Positions 29,510-40,286 of a stretch of DNA of 64,000 nucleotides are shown here, one piece after another. The stretch's first letter is position 1; the number at the start of each line of letters is the position of its first letter. Source of the stretch: Lysobacter sp. Root76 (GTDB lineage: Bacteria > Pseudomonadota > Gammaproteobacteria > Xanthomonadales > Xanthomonadaceae); contig NZ_LMIK01000005.1 of the NCBI RefSeq assembly GCF_001428685.1, positions 202,839 to 266,838 of the forward strand, read 5' to 3'. The position numbers and the translations under genes are program-made. The notes under the pieces were generated by a model. That model searched no databases and was not told the DNA's origin. It worked only from the letters and a program-made list of their open reading frames with translations.

Positions 29510-31540
29510 TTAGAGATCGGCGCCGATGTTGAGGTAGAGCTGAAAACCGGAATCCGGATCGTTGAGGCCGCGCGCGATGTCCACGCGCAGCGGGCCGACC
29601 GGCGAGCGCCAGCGCACGCCGACGCCGACGCCGGTGTGCCAGTCGGGCGTGCCGTCGAAGGCGCTGCCGCTGTCGACGAACACCGCCGCGCCCCAGCTGT
29701 CGTTGAAATACTGCTCGAACTCGAGGCTGCCAGTGGCGACGTTCTTCGCGCCCAGCGCGTACTGCTTGCCGTCGTTGCCGGGAATGCGCGGGCCGACTTC
29801 GCGCCAGGCGTAGCCGCGGATGCTGCGGTCGCCGCCGGCGAAGAAGCGCAGGCTGGGCGGCATGTCGATCAGCGCGTCGGTAAAAGTGTGGCCGAGCTCG
29901 CCGCGCGCGATCAGGCGGCTGCGCTCGCCCAACCCGCGGTACCAGCGCGCGCTGGCGTGGGCCTGGGCGAAGCTGGCGTCGGAGCCGGCGCCTTCGACGC
30001 CGCCGCGCAGCATGACGGTCGCGCCGAAGGCGTTGCGCGGGTAGATGCGGTCGTCGGCGTCGACGTATTCGGCGCGCAGCGAGGGATAGGTGAAGGTGGC
30101 GCTGCGGTAGTCGACCGGCGTGCTGGCGTCGTCGTCGTCGTCGATCGCATAGGCCCAGCGCTCGCGCAGCACATGAACGGAGGCGGTCGCGTTCCAGCGC
30201 CGGTTGATCTGGCCGCTGCGGCTGGCGACGATCTCGACCCGGCGCGAGTCGATGTAGTCGGTCTGCTCGTCGGCGAGCTGGGCGCTGAAGGTGTACCAGC
30301 CGTCCAGCCAGGTGAACGCAGGAATCCGGTACTGCAGGGTCGCGGTCTTGCGCTTCTCGGCCCAGTCGACCTGGGCCAGCGCCTTGTGGCCGCGGTCGTT
30401 GACGTAGCGGCGCTCCACGCCCATGCGCACGCCGGCGCCGCTGTCGGTGCCGAAGCTGACGCCGGCGGTGTAGATGCTGCGCTTGGCCGGAGTCAGGGTG
30501 ACCTTGACCGGCACTTCGCCGCCGACCGCGTTTTCCGGCTGCGGCTGGATGTCGATGCTGGCGAAATAGTCCAGCCGCGCCAGCGATTCGCGAAAGCGGT
30601 CGAGCTTGCCCTGGTGGTAGTAGCTGCCCTGTTCCCAATACACCAGCTTGTCGAGCAGGCTGTCGCGGATGATCCGCTGGGGCGTCTGCTCGAAGCTGAT
30701 CGGGCCCATGTCGTAGCGGTCGCCGCTGCTCCAGACCAGGTCGATGTCGGCGGCGCGCTCGGCGCGCGTGACCTCGACCCGGCGCGAGGTGAAGTCGGCG
30801 TCGAAGTAGCCGCGCTCGGCCAGGCGGCGGGTGATCTTGGTCTTGCTGGCTTCGTAGATCTCGTGGTCGAAGACGTTGCCGATCTGCGGCTGGAACGCGG
30901 CCAGGTCTTCCTTGAGATAGCGGTCCTCGCTGCCGGCGCCGAGGATGGCGACGTCGGAGCGGCGCACCCGCACCGGCTCGCCCTTGTCGACGGTGATGAC
31001 CACCGAGACCTTGGCATTGGAACGCGGGGTGGCGGCGTTGGGGTCGTTGGGGTCGGACGACGCGAGCGCGGCTTCCTGGGCGGCGGCATCGGCGCGTTCG
31101 GCACGGGCGATGGCCTCGCTGGGCGCGTCGGCGCTGGTCGGGTCCACGCGGTTCGGCGCTGCGCGGTCCGCCGCTGCCGAGTTCGCGTCGGCGCCGGCGT
31201 TGGCGTCCTGGGCCGGCGCCGCGGCAGCGTCGGCCGCCGCATTGCGCGTGCCGTTGCCGCCGCTGCGGGTGTCTTCGACCTTGATCGTCGGCGAGTAGTA
31301 GCCGAACGGTTCCAGCGCCTCGCGCGTCTCCTTCTCGGCCTCGCGCAGCAGATAGCCCAGACGCCGGCCCGACACTTCCTTGCCGATCGCGTCGACCAGC
31401 GACAGCGAGGTGCGGACGTTGAGGGTCATGGTCTCGTCCAGACCGCGGACCTCGACCGCGGTGACGGTCGCCGCCTGCGCCACGCCGCAGGCGCTCAGGG
31501 CCAGGGCAGCAGCGAGGATGAGGCGGGGGAAATGGGGCAT
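29510..31540 (-). CDS. tamA: Outer-membrane assembly protein TamA (Omp85 family)
   Basis: 676 residues with a signal peptide at about 1-23 ending GVAQA. Three POTRA-like repeats fill roughly residues 25-340. The second is interrupted by a low-complexity Ala/Asp/Asn-rich insert (about 85-180). The C-terminal half is the 16-strand bacterial surface antigen barrel with FFAGGDRSIRGYAWREVGPR, the loop-6 signature of Omp85 proteins, and the chain ends GFQLYLNIGADL with a closing aromatic pattern. ATG at 31540 gives the signal peptide; a TTG 18 bases upstream is less likely. First gene of tamAB. Confidence 0.92.
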   Translation of the reverse strand: MPHFPRLILAAALALSACGVAQAATVTAVEVRGLDETMTLNVRTSLSLVDAIGKEVSGRRLGYLLREAEKETREALEPFGYYSPTIKVEDTRSGGNGTRNAAADAAAAPAQDANAGADANSAAADRAAPNRVDPTSADAPSEAIARAERADAAAQEAALASSDPNDPNAATPRSNAKVSVVITVDKGEPVRVRRSDVAILGAGSEDRYLKEDLAAFQPQIGNVFDHEIYEASKTKITRRLAERGYFDADFTSRRVEVTRAERAADIDLVWSSGDRYDMGPISFEQTPQRIIRDSLLDKLVYWEQGSYYHQGKLDRFRESLARLDYFASIDIQPQPENAVGGEVPVKVTLTPAKRSIYTAGVSFGTDSGAGVRMGVERRYVNDRGHKALAQVDWAEKRKTATLQYRIPAFTWLDGWYTFSAQLADEQTDYIDSRRVEIVASRSGQINRRWNATASVHVLRERWAYAIDDDDDASTPVDYRSATFTYPSLRAEYVDADDRIYPRNAFGATVMLRGGVEGAGSDASFAQAHASARWYRGLGERSRLIARGELGHTFTDALIDMPPSLRFFAGGDRSIRGYAWREVGPRIPGNDGKQYALGAKNVATGSLEFEQYFNDSWGAAVFVDSGSAFDGTPDWHTGVGVGVRWRSPVGPLRVDIARGLNDPDSGFQLYLNIGADL

Positions 31541-31913
31541 GCGGGGGAGGATAACCAACGAAGGCGGCCATTGCTTGCGCGCATGTGGCGATCGAGCACC
31601 GTGTTAAGCGCACGTGATGCAATGTGCACGCCGATGGTGATTTTCTGTGCCGCTCGATGTGCCTTTGCTTTCCCTTCTTGCAACAGGGCAAAGGGATTCG
31701 CTACTCGGCGTCGTAGCGACAGCAAGCCCTCGCGCGCGTTACGCGCCCGCCGCCCCATTCTCGAAAGGGAGCAGGGGGCTGGCTTCGCCTTTGCAAGGGT
31801 AGCTACGGAGCGTTTGCGACCGGTTTCCCCCTTTGCGAAAGGGGCCGAGCAGCGCCTGCGGCCAGCTTCCCCCCTTTCGCGAAAAGGGGGGCGCTTTTCA
31901 GCGTCGTCGCCTG
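31541..31913. repeat. Non-coding gap with C/G-tract hairpins
   Basis: 373 bases between glyS and tamA without a credible gene. The right half holds several copies of a tract palindrome of the type cccctttgcgaaagggg, at about 31831-31847, and cccccctttcgcgaaaagggggg near 31869-31891; a partial copy (tctcgaaaggga) is near 31760. The plus-strand arm of the last copy is followed by cgctttt. They may act as transcription terminators or as dispersed intergenic repeats. The tamA promoter should lie in the left half, but I cannot fix it. Confidence 0.55.
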
Positions 31914-34093
31914 TCAGATCGACAAATGCTCGATCGCCGCGACGCTGCCCAACCTGTCCGACAAGCGCTTGAGCAGGGCCAGGCGGTTGTTGCGCACGGC
32001 CGCGTCGTCGACGTTGACCATCACGCCGTCGAAGAACGCGTCTACCTGCGGCCGCAAGCCGGCTAGAACTGCCAAAGCACGAACATATTTCTTTGACTTG
32101 AGGTCATCTTCGGTTTGAGCGATAGCTTTTTCAAGCGCATCGTATAGCTCTCGCTCTGCACCCTCACTCAAAAGCGAAACGTTTATGTCCTCGTAAACAC
32201 CTTCGTCAGCCTTCCGAAGGATATTGCGGCAACGTTTGTTGGCAGCAGCCAAAGCTTCTGCTTCCGGAAGCTTCGCAAATTCTCCAATAGCTTCGAGCCG
32301 ATGGTTGAAGTCAAGGAGTGAGTCTGGTTGTACCTCTTCGACAGCGGTGAAGTACTGCGGAGGGATAGATTTCTCTGCGTAGTAACTACGTAAGCGGTCA
32401 ATGATGAAGTCTCGAAGCTCACCTATAGCGGCTGAGGAGTAGGATTGAATACTGCTTTGAGAATCAGAGATGACGGCGCCTTTTTCGCGCGCTTCGGTTA
32501 CTGCATCCTGCTTCTTCTGCGCAGCGACTCTAGCCATGTCGAATTTGGCTTGATCATATGCGCGATCCAAAAGAGGCCAAAGTTGGAGATCAAGATATGA
32601 CTCGATCATCGTACGGGCCAAGCCGAGCGCATTGCGACGTAACGCGAAAGGATCTTTGTTTCCAGTGGGCTTCAGTCCCGCAGCGAACCCGCTTGCAAGC
32701 GTATCTAGTCTTTCCGCAATCGCTAGTACGCGACCCAGATCGCTATGAGCGATCGCGTCGCCGGCGTAGCGCGGCATGTAGGCTTCGTCGAGCGCGGCGG
32801 CCAGTTCCAGCGGCTGGTTCTCGACCGCGGCGTAATAGCGGCCGGCGATGCCCTGCAATTCCGGGAATTCGTTGACCAGGCGCGATTGCAGATCGGCCTT
32901 GGACAGTTCCGCCGCGCGCCGCGCGAGTTGCGGGTCGACGCCCGCGGCCTGGGCCACGGTCTCGGCCAGCGCGGCCACGCGCGCGACCTTGTCGGCGATC
33001 GTGCCCAGCTTGTCCTGGTACTTGACCGTCTTCAGGCCCTCGTTCATCGAGGCCAGACCCTGCTTCATGTCCTCGACGAAGAAGAACTTGGCGTCGGCGA
33101 AGCGCGGGCGGATCACCCGCTCGTAGCCCTTGCGCACTTCCGACTCGTCGCGGCTTTCGATGTTGGCGATGCCGATGAAGCGCTCGCTGAGCTTGCCGCT
33201 GGCGTCCAGCACCGGGAAGAACTTCTGGTTCGCTTCCATGGTCGCGATCAGCGCTTCCTGCGGAACGGCCAGGAACGCGGCCTCGAAGCTGCAGGCGATC
33301 GCCTTGGGCCATTCGGTCAGGCCGTTGACCTCTTCCAGGATGCCGGCGTCGATGCGCGCGCTGCCGCCGTCCGCACTGGCGGCGGCGGTGACTTCCTGGA
33401 CGATGCGCTCGCGGCGCTCGTCCGGATCGACCAGCACTTTGGCGCCACGCAGGAATTCCACGTAATCGTCCGGCGTGCTGAACCACACCGACTTGTCGTG
33501 CATGAAACGGTGGCCGCGGCTCATGCGGTCGCTGCGCACGCCGAGGATCTCGGCGTCGACCACGTCCTTGCCCAGCAGCACCACCAGCCAATGCACCGGC
33601 CGGGCGAAACCGTAGTCGTGGTCGCCCCAGCGCATCGGCTTGGGAATCGGCATGGCGGCGAGCGCGTCGCGGATCACGTCCTGCAGCAGCTCTCGGGTCT
33701 GCGCGCCGGGCTTGACCGCGCGGTGGACGAAGCGTTCGCCCTTGGCGTCGCTGGTCTTCTCCAGCTGCGTCCAGTCGATGCCGGCCTTGGCGGCGAAGCC
33801 CTGCAGGGCCTTGGTCGGCTGGCCGTCGGCGTCGAGCGCGATGTTGAGGTAGGGGCCGAGCACTTCGGACTTCTGCTCCGGCTGCTCGGTGGCGACGCCC
33901 TTGAGCAGCACGGCCAGGCGGCGCGGCGTGTACAGCGGCTTGGCGCCGTCGCGGTCGTAGGCGATGCCGCGCTTGGCCAGGCCGTCGATCACGCCGTCGA
34001 AGAAGGCCTGGGCCAGGCCGGGCAGGGCCTTGACCGGCAGTTCTTCGGTGCCCAGTTCGATCAGCAGCGGCTGCATGTGGGTCTGCTGGGACA

Positions 34094-34094
<1 letters not shown>
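31914..34094 (-). CDS. glyS: Glycine-tRNA ligase beta subunit
   Basis: 726 residues, full length. Beta subunit of the tetrameric alpha2beta2 glycyl-tRNA synthetase; it binds tRNA and contains the HD and anticodon-binding (DALR) domains. Opening [20 protein letters not shown] is diagnostic, as are [15 protein letters not shown] and the [21 protein letters not shown] region. The ATG at 34094 overlaps the glyQ TGA (TGATG), so translation is coupled. The remarkable feature is base composition: from about 32065 to 32750 (codons about 448-676) GC falls to near 50% (29/60 and 30/60 in two lines counted) with A/T-ending codons, while both flanks keep the genome style. The frame is intact. Confidence 0.96.
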
Positions 34095-35032
<938 letters not shown>

Positions 35033-35062
35033 GTTCAAAGAGTGCCGTGAACGGGGCGCGCT

Positions 35063-35090
35063 AGTATAGCGGCCGCCCCCACGGTGTCTG
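35063..35090 (-). promoter_or_regulatory. Likely sigma70 promoter for glyQS
   Basis: On the minus strand, tatact (35068-35063, -10) is preceded by 16 bases and cagaca (35090-35085, -35, four of six matches). The predicted start near 35056 is about 24 bases before the glyQ ATG. The -10 is the only AT-rich hexamer in this divergent gap. Confidence 0.5.
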
Positions 35091-35111
35091 AGCAGGCAGG
35101 AGCTGTACCCG

Positions 35112-36929
35112 GTGGAATATCGGCAAGGTCCCGCATCCACGGCCGCATCCGGTCGCGGCGCGCCGCGTCTGCCGCCGGGCCGCCTGACCCTGGATCACGT
35201 GGCCGCGGCCCTGGCCGAGGACGGCCTGATCGGTCCCGAGGACGTCAAGCGCGTGCAGCTGCCCACCGGCGCCCGCCATTCCAGCGACGTCCACCCGCTG
35301 GTGCTGATCGCCAACCTCAAGTTCGCCTCCGGCCAGACCCCGGGCACCGATCTGGGCCTGGAGCGGCTGAGCGAGTGGCTGGCCCAGGTCAGCGGCCTGC
35401 GCTACCTGCGCATCGACCCGACCCGCGTCGACGTGCCCGCGGCGACCGCGGTGGTCTCGCACGCCTACGCGCGCCGGCACCGCATCCTGCCGCTGGCGGT
35501 GAACGCCGAGCGCGTGCTGATCGCGACCAGCGAACCCAACGACCTGGACTGGCTGCCCGACGTGCGCCACCTGACCCGGCGCGAGATCGAGCTGGCGGTG
35601 GTCAATCCGCTCGACCTGCACCGTTACACCATGGAGTTCTTCGGCGTGACGCGCTCGGTGCGCGGCGCCCGCGACGGCAATCGCGAGCAGGGCACCGGCA
35701 TGCCCAGCTTCGAACAGCTGGTCGAACTGGGCCGGGTCGGCGAAGTCGGCGCCGACGACCATCACATCGTCCATATCGTCGACTGGCTGCTGCAGTACGC
35801 CAACGAGCAACGCGCGTCCGACATCCACCTGGAGCCGCGCCGCGACATCGGCCGGGTGCGGTTCCGCATCGACGGCGTGATGCACAAGGTGTTCGAGATG
35901 CCGCCGCCGGTGATGAACGCGGTGGTCAGCCGGATCAAGGTGCTGGGCCGCATGGACCTGGCCGAACGCCGGCGCCCGCAGGACGGCCGCATCAAGACCC
36001 GCTCGCCGGGCGGGCGCGAAGTCGAGATGCGTCTGTCGACCATGCCGACGGCGTTCGGCGAGAAGTGCGTGGCGCGGCTGTTCGATCCGGACACGGCGCT
36101 GAAGACGATCGACCAGCTCGGCTTCAGCGCGCAGGAGTCGGCGGGCTGGAACGACCTGGTGCAGCGTCCGCACGGGATCGTGCTGGTGACCGGCCCGACC
36201 GGGTCGGGCAAGACCACCACGCTGTATTCCACGCTCAAGCAGCTGGCGACGCCGGACGTGAACGTCTGCAGCGTCGAGGACCCGATCGAAATGATCGCGC
36301 CCGAGTTCAACCAGATGCAGGTGCAGCCCTCGATCGACTTGGATTTCGCCAGCGGCGTGCGCACCCTGCTGCGCCAGGACCCCGACATCATCATGATCGG
36401 CGAGATCCGCGACCTGGAAACCGCGCAGATGGCGGTGCAGGCCGCGCTGACCGGCCATCTGGTGCTGTCGACCCTGCACACCAACGACGCCGCTTCGGCG
36501 ATCACGCGCCTGCTCGACCTGGGCGTGCCGCATTACCTGGTCGCGTCCACGCTCAACGGCGTGCTCGCGCAGCGCCTGGTGCGGACCCTGTGCCCGCACT
36601 GCAAGCGGCCCAGCCCCTTGGGCGAGGCCGAATGGCAGGCCCTGCTCGGCGTCGGCCAGACCCCGCCCTCGGGCGCCGGCGCCCACGCCCCGGTCGGCTG
36701 CCTGGAATGCCGCCGCACCGGCTACCTGGGCCGGGTCGGCCTGTACGAGCTGCTGCCGATCACCCCGGGCCTGCGGCGGCTGATCCGGCCGGATCTGGAC
36801 CTGGCTGCGTTCAACCGCGCCGCCACGGCCGAGGGCGTGCGTTCGCTGCGGGTGGCCGCGGCCGAAAAGGTGGCGCTGGGATTGACTACAATCCCCGAAG
36901 TCGTATCGGTATTGCCCCCGCAGGAATGA
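35112..36929 (+). CDS. Orphan GspE/PilB-type secretion ATPase
   Basis: 605-residue hexameric ATPase of the type II secretion/type IV pilus family. The N-terminal MshEN/GspE_N-like domain is about residues 20-190. The catalytic core has Walker [10 protein letters not shown] (about 360), the Asp box DPIEM, Walker B and [16 protein letters not shown], and the His box [14 protein letters not shown]-terminal tetracysteine zinc site (CPHC and CLEC motifs) is characteristic of GspE. GTG at 35112 follows ggag. No other gsp or pil gene is near; instead a glutamine amidotransferase overlaps its end. It may power a system encoded elsewhere. Confidence 0.88.
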   Translation: MEYRQGPASTAASGRGAPRLPPGRLTLDHVAAALAEDGLIGPEDVKRVQLPTGARHSSDVHPLVLIANLKFASGQTPGTDLGLERLSEWLAQVSGLRYLRIDPTRVDVPAATAVVSHAYARRHRILPLAVNAERVLIATSEPNDLDWLPDVRHLTRREIELAVVNPLDLHRYTMEFFGVTRSVRGARDGNREQGTGMPSFEQLVELGRVGEVGADDHHIVHIVDWLLQYANEQRASDIHLEPRRDIGRVRFRIDGVMHKVFEMPPPVMNAVVSRIKVLGRMDLAERRRPQDGRIKTRSPGGREVEMRLSTMPTAFGEKCVARLFDPDTALKTIDQLGFSAQESAGWNDLVQRPHGIVLVTGPTGSGKTTTLYSTLKQLATPDVNVCSVEDPIEMIAPEFNQMQVQPSIDLDFASGVRTLLRQDPDIIMIGEIRDLETAQMAVQAALTGHLVLSTLHTNDAASAITRLLDLGVPHYLVASTLNGVLAQRLVRTLCPHCKRPSPLGEAEWQALLGVGQTPPSGAGAHAPVGCLECRRTGYLGRVGLYELLPITPGLRRLIRPDLDLAAFNRAATAEGVRSLRVAAAEKVALGLTTIPEVVSVLPPQE

Positions 36930-37657
36930 ACAGCGCCCCTTTCTTGATCCTCGAGACCGGCCAACCGGTCGCCACGATGCGCCGCCACCGCGGCTTTCCG
37001 CATTGGATCCGCGTCGCCGCGGGCCTGGAGCGCGACGAGGCGGTGACCGTCAACGTCGAGGCCGGCGAGCCGCTGCCGAGCACGCGCGAAGGTTTCGCCG
37101 GCACCATCGTCACCGGTTCCGGCGCCATGGTCACCGACCGCGCCGACTGGAGCGAACGCAGCGCGGCCTGGCTGCGCGACGCCGCCCACGCCGGCATGCC
37201 GCTGTTCGGCATCTGCTACGGTCACCAGCTGCTCGCGCACGCGCTGGGCGGCGAGGTCGGCGATCATCCGCAGGGCCGCGAGATGGGCACCATCGGCCTG
37301 GAGCTGCATCCGCAGGCCGGCGACGATCCTCTGTTCGGAGGCCTGCCGGAGCGCTTCGAAGCCCAGGCCACGCACCTGCAGACCGTGCTGCGCGCACCCG
37401 ACGGTGCGACCGTGCTGGCGCGCTCGCCGCACGACGCCTGCCACGCGTTCCGCTGGGGCGATCGCGCCTGGGGCGTGCAGTTCCACCCCGAATTCAGCGC
37501 CACCCACATGCGTGGCTACGTGCAGGCGCGCAAGGTCGCGCTGCAGCGCGAGGGCCACTGCCCGAAGACGATCGCCGGCAACATCGCCGCCACGCCGCAC
37601 GCGCGGCGCGTGCTGCGCCGGTTCGTCCACCACGCGCGCGGCCTGCACGGACGCTGA
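36926..37657 (+). CDS. Class I glutamine amidotransferase
   Basis: 243 residues, a stand-alone GATase-1 domain similar to GMP-synthase-like amidotransferases. The nucleophile Cys lies in GICYGHQLL, with the catalytic His/Glu in WGVQFHPEFS. Such proteins release ammonia from glutamine for a partner, or hydrolyse gamma-glutamyl compounds. No synthetase partner gene is adjacent. The ATG (36926) overlaps the ATPase stop (ATGA), implying coupled translation, an unexpected pairing of a secretion ATPase with a GATase. Start chosen for that overlap and a caggaa element in front. Confidence 0.87.
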   Translation: MNSAPFLILETGQPVATMRRHRGFPHWIRVAAGLERDEAVTVNVEAGEPLPSTREGFAGTIVTGSGAMVTDRADWSERSAAWLRDAAHAGMPLFGICYGHQLLAHALGGEVGDHPQGREMGTIGLELHPQAGDDPLFGGLPERFEAQATHLQTVLRAPDGATVLARSPHDACHAFRWGDRAWGVQFHPEFSATHMRGYVQARKVALQREGHCPKTIAGNIAATPHARRVLRRFVHHARGLHGR

Positions 37658-37730
37658 GGCGGCGACGGAAGGACCGCGGTTTGGTACGCATGCGCTCACT
37701 ACAGGCCACAGGGCCGGGGAACAGATCGGA

Positions 37731-38657
37731 ATGATCCAGATTCGCAAGGTGCCGCTCAGCCAGGGCGTTCAATGGCTGGTGCAGGCGGTCAATATCGGCG
37801 CGCGCAATCCGCGCGCCGTGTTCGGCGCGGCGCTGCTGTTCATCGCCACGCTGTACACGCTCACCTTGCTGTTCGTGCTGCCGTTCGCCGCGAGCATGCG
37901 CGAAGGCGCCGCGGCGTCGCCGGACCCCACGCGGGTGCTGACCGCGATGGCGCCGTTGTTCCTGATGCTGGTGTTCGTGCTGCCGATCCTGCTCGGCGGC
38001 CTGATGCACGTGATCCGCGAGGCCGAGGCCGGCCGTCCGGTGCGCGCGCGCGACCTGTTCGCGCCGTTCCGCCTGCGCAAGGCCGGCTCGCTGGCCTTGC
38101 TGGGCGTGATCCAGATCGTCCTGGCCGCGTTGAGCATCCTGTTGGTGGTGCTGCTGGCCGGCGACGACTACTGGACCGACTACATGACCGCGATGCGCAC
38201 GGTGATGACCGGCGGCACCCCGGTGATGCCGCAGCCGAACCATCCGGGCCTGATGATGGCGGTGCAGCTGGTCTTCAACTACTTCACCTACACCCTGCTC
38301 CTGCTTTGCATTCCCTTGATCCTGTTCTCCCGCGCCGGCCTGGTCGACGCGGTCAAGGCCAGCCTGCGCGCTTCGGTGTCCAACGTCGGCGCCAATCTGC
38401 TGGCCGGCGGCCTGTTCATGGCGAGCATGCTGCTGGCCGCGCTGATCGTCGGCGTGCTCGGGCTGCTGGCGGCCCTGATCGGCAGCGTGGTTCACCCGCT
38501 GCTGGGCGCCCTGTTGTCGCTGGTGCTGTATGCGGCCTTCGGTGCCGCGGTGCTGGTGGTATTGGTCGGCGGCAGCTACCTGGCCTGGCGCGACACCTTC
38601 GGCGACGAAGACGCGCCGGTGCCGCCGCCGGCCGGGAACGGCCACATCGAGGCCTGA
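37731..38657 (+). CDS. BPSS1780-like polytopic membrane protein
   Basis: 308 residues with about seven hydrophobic helices. The N-terminus VPLSQGVQWLVQAVNIGARNPRAVF resembles the BPSS1780/DUF2189-like membrane family, seen in several Proteobacteria, whose role is unknown. The loop between helices 2-3 holds GGLMHVIREAEAGRPVRARDLFAPFR, a conserved amphipathic element. A hydrophilic tail ends the protein. Start is ATG at 37731. A bidirectional hairpin separates it from the MFS gene on the other strand. Confidence 0.7.
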   Translation: MIQIRKVPLSQGVQWLVQAVNIGARNPRAVFGAALLFIATLYTLTLLFVLPFAASMREGAAASPDPTRVLTAMAPLFLMLVFVLPILLGGLMHVIREAEAGRPVRARDLFAPFRLRKAGSLALLGVIQIVLAALSILLVVLLAGDDYWTDYMTAMRTVMTGGTPVMPQPNHPGLMMAVQLVFNYFTYTLLLLCIPLILFSRAGLVDAVKASLRASVSNVGANLLAGGLFMASMLLAALIVGVLGLLAALIGSVVHPLLGALLSLVLYAAFGAAVLVVLVGGSYLAWRDTFGDEDAPVPPPAGNGHIEA

Positions 38658-38670
38658 GTTCCGGACGTTC

Positions 38671-38692
38671 CGGCCCGGCGATGGCCGGGCCG
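38671..38692. terminator. Bidirectional hairpin between convergent genes
   Basis: 9-bp stem cggcccggc / gccgggccg with loop gatg between two convergent genes. There is no T-run on either strand. Its GATG loop matches the 15627-15654 hairpin. Confidence 0.55.
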
Positions 38693-38727
38693 CGTGGCGT
38701 TCGCGCGGCGAGGGCCGAGACCTCCGA

Positions 38728-39939
38728 TCAGGCCGCCGCTTCCAGAGCCGCGCCGCGGCGCAGATCGTGGCGCGCCCACAGATAGATCAGCAGGCCTGCG
38801 ACCGCGGTCGCGGCGCCGATGTAGCCGGTCGACGTCCATCCGTAGCCGGCCGTGATCGCCATGCCGCCCAGCCAGGGGCCCAGCGCGTTGGCGGCGTTGA
38901 AGGCGGAGTGGTTGGAGGCGGCCGCCAAGGTTTGCGCGTCGGCCGCCACGTCCATCAGATGCGCCTGCAGCACCGGCGCCAGCGCGCCCATGGTGCCGAC
39001 CGCGATCACCGCCGGCAGCACCGCCCACACCGATTGCGCGGCCAGCGGGAACACGAGCAGCAGCAGGGTCGACCACAGCAGCACCGCGGCGGCGGCGCGG
39101 AACTGCAGGCGGTCGAACAGCCAGCCGCCGGCGAGGTTGCCGAGGATGCCGCCGACGCCGAACGCGACCAGCGCGAACGGAGTCCAGGACTCGGGCACGC
39201 CGGTGACGTGGATCAGGGTCGGCGCCAGATAACCGAACACGCAGAACATGCCGGCGAAGCCGATCGCGCCGATGCCCAGGGTCAGCCACACCGGCGCGCG
39301 GTTGAAGTCGCGCAGTTCGCGGATCGGGTCCTGGCGCGGCTCGGCCGGATCCGGCGGCAGGGTGCGCGCGACCATCGCCACGGTCATGGCCGCGATCACG
39401 GTGACCAGGCCGAAGGCGTAGCGCCAATCCAGCACCTGGCCCAGCCAGGTCGCGAACGGATTGCCGATCAACAGCGCGATCGCCAGGCCCAGCAGCGGCC
39501 GGCTGACCGCGACGCCGCGCTGTTCGGGCGGACTGATCGCCGCCGCCACCAGCGCCGCGACGCCGAAGTAGGCGCCGTGCGGCAATCCGGCGATGAAGCG
39601 GAACAGTAGCATGGTCGGGTAGTTGGGCGCGAGCGCGCTGGCGATGTTGCCCAGCGCGTAGAAGGCCATCAGCGCCAGCAGCAGCGTGCGCCGGCGCAGG
39701 CGCGCACCCAGGATCGCCAGCAGCGGCGCGCCGACCACCACGCCCAGCGCGTAGGCGCTGATCACGTGCCCGACCTGCGGTTCGGTCACCGACAGGCCGC
39801 GGGCGATATCGGGCATCAGGCCCATCACCACGAACTCGCTGGTGCCGATGGCGAAGCCGCCCATCGCCAGCGCGAACAGGATCAACGCGACCTGGCGCCG
39901 GGACAGGGTCGGCGACATCGGGATGCCGGAATCGGCCAT
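38728..39939 (-). CDS. MFS transporter (AraJ/YdhP-like exporter)
   Basis: 403 residues, twelve hydrophobic helices of the major facilitator superfamily. The opening GGFAIGTSEFVVMGLMPDIA and the GLPHGAYFGVAALVAA block belong to the DHA1 subgroup with AraJ/YdhP/YdeA-like drug or sugar exporters. ATG at 39939 gives a short polar N-terminus; M8 is an alternative. A near-perfect palindromic operator-like site (39972-39988) lies about 33 bases upstream, suggesting control by a repressor not encoded here. Confidence 0.88.
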   Translation of the reverse strand: MADSGIPMSPTLSRRQVALILFALAMGGFAIGTSEFVVMGLMPDIARGLSVTEPQVGHVISAYALGVVVGAPLLAILGARLRRRTLLLALMAFYALGNIASALAPNYPTMLLFRFIAGLPHGAYFGVAALVAAAISPPEQRGVAVSRPLLGLAIALLIGNPFATWLGQVLDWRYAFGLVTVIAAMTVAMVARTLPPDPAEPRQDPIRELRDFNRAPVWLTLGIGAIGFAGMFCVFGYLAPTLIHVTGVPESWTPFALVAFGVGGILGNLAGGWLFDRLQFRAAAAVLLWSTLLLLVFPLAAQSVWAVLPAVIAVGTMGALAPVLQAHLMDVAADAQTLAAASNHSAFNAANALGPWLGGMAITAGYGWTSTGYIGAATAVAGLLIYLWARHDLRRGAALEAAA

Positions 39940-39971
39940 GGTGGGGTCCGCGGAGGGGAGGCCGGGTATTA

Positions 39972-39988
39972 TTGCTGCGTCGCAGCAA
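39972..39988. promoter_or_regulatory. Palindromic operator-like site before the MFS gene
   Basis: The perfect inverted repeat ttgctgcg-t-cgcagcaa lies 33 bases upstream of the MFS start, where a TetR- or MarR-type repressor would act. On the minus strand it overlaps an AT-rich taatac-like -10. The regulator is not identified. Confidence 0.45.
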
Positions 39989-40125
39989 ATACGTCAGCGG
40001 CGCGGATGCATCGCTGCGTCCCGCGAGCGGGGCTCGGTGCTGCGCGCGGGCTGGGAATGCACGGCCCGCGAGGCGATGTTTGCCGAATCTGGCGACTGGG
40101 TCGGGCGGGCGATGCTCGGCCCTTT

Positions 40126-40241
40126 GTGGGAGCGACGTGAGTCGCGATAACGAATCTTCGGGGGCGGACGAATCGCGACTCACGTCGCTCCCACAGGAGC
40201 GGCGCGGCTAAGCTTCGGGTAGGAGCGGCGTAAGCCGCGAC
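40126..40241. repeat. REP pair (REPIN) plus a third REP element
   Basis: Forward gtgggagcgacgtgagtcgc at 40126, its inverted partner at 40172-40194, and a third element with gtaggagcggcgtaagccgc at 40219-40241. Stem GCGAC/GTCGC becomes GCGGC/GCCGC with loop GTGA or GTAA, so the pairing is conserved. The gap 39940-40286 has no gene. Confidence 0.85.
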
Positions 40242-40286
40242 CCGGCACCGCGACGACCGATCCCAGGACCGGCGCCGCAAGCCCGA

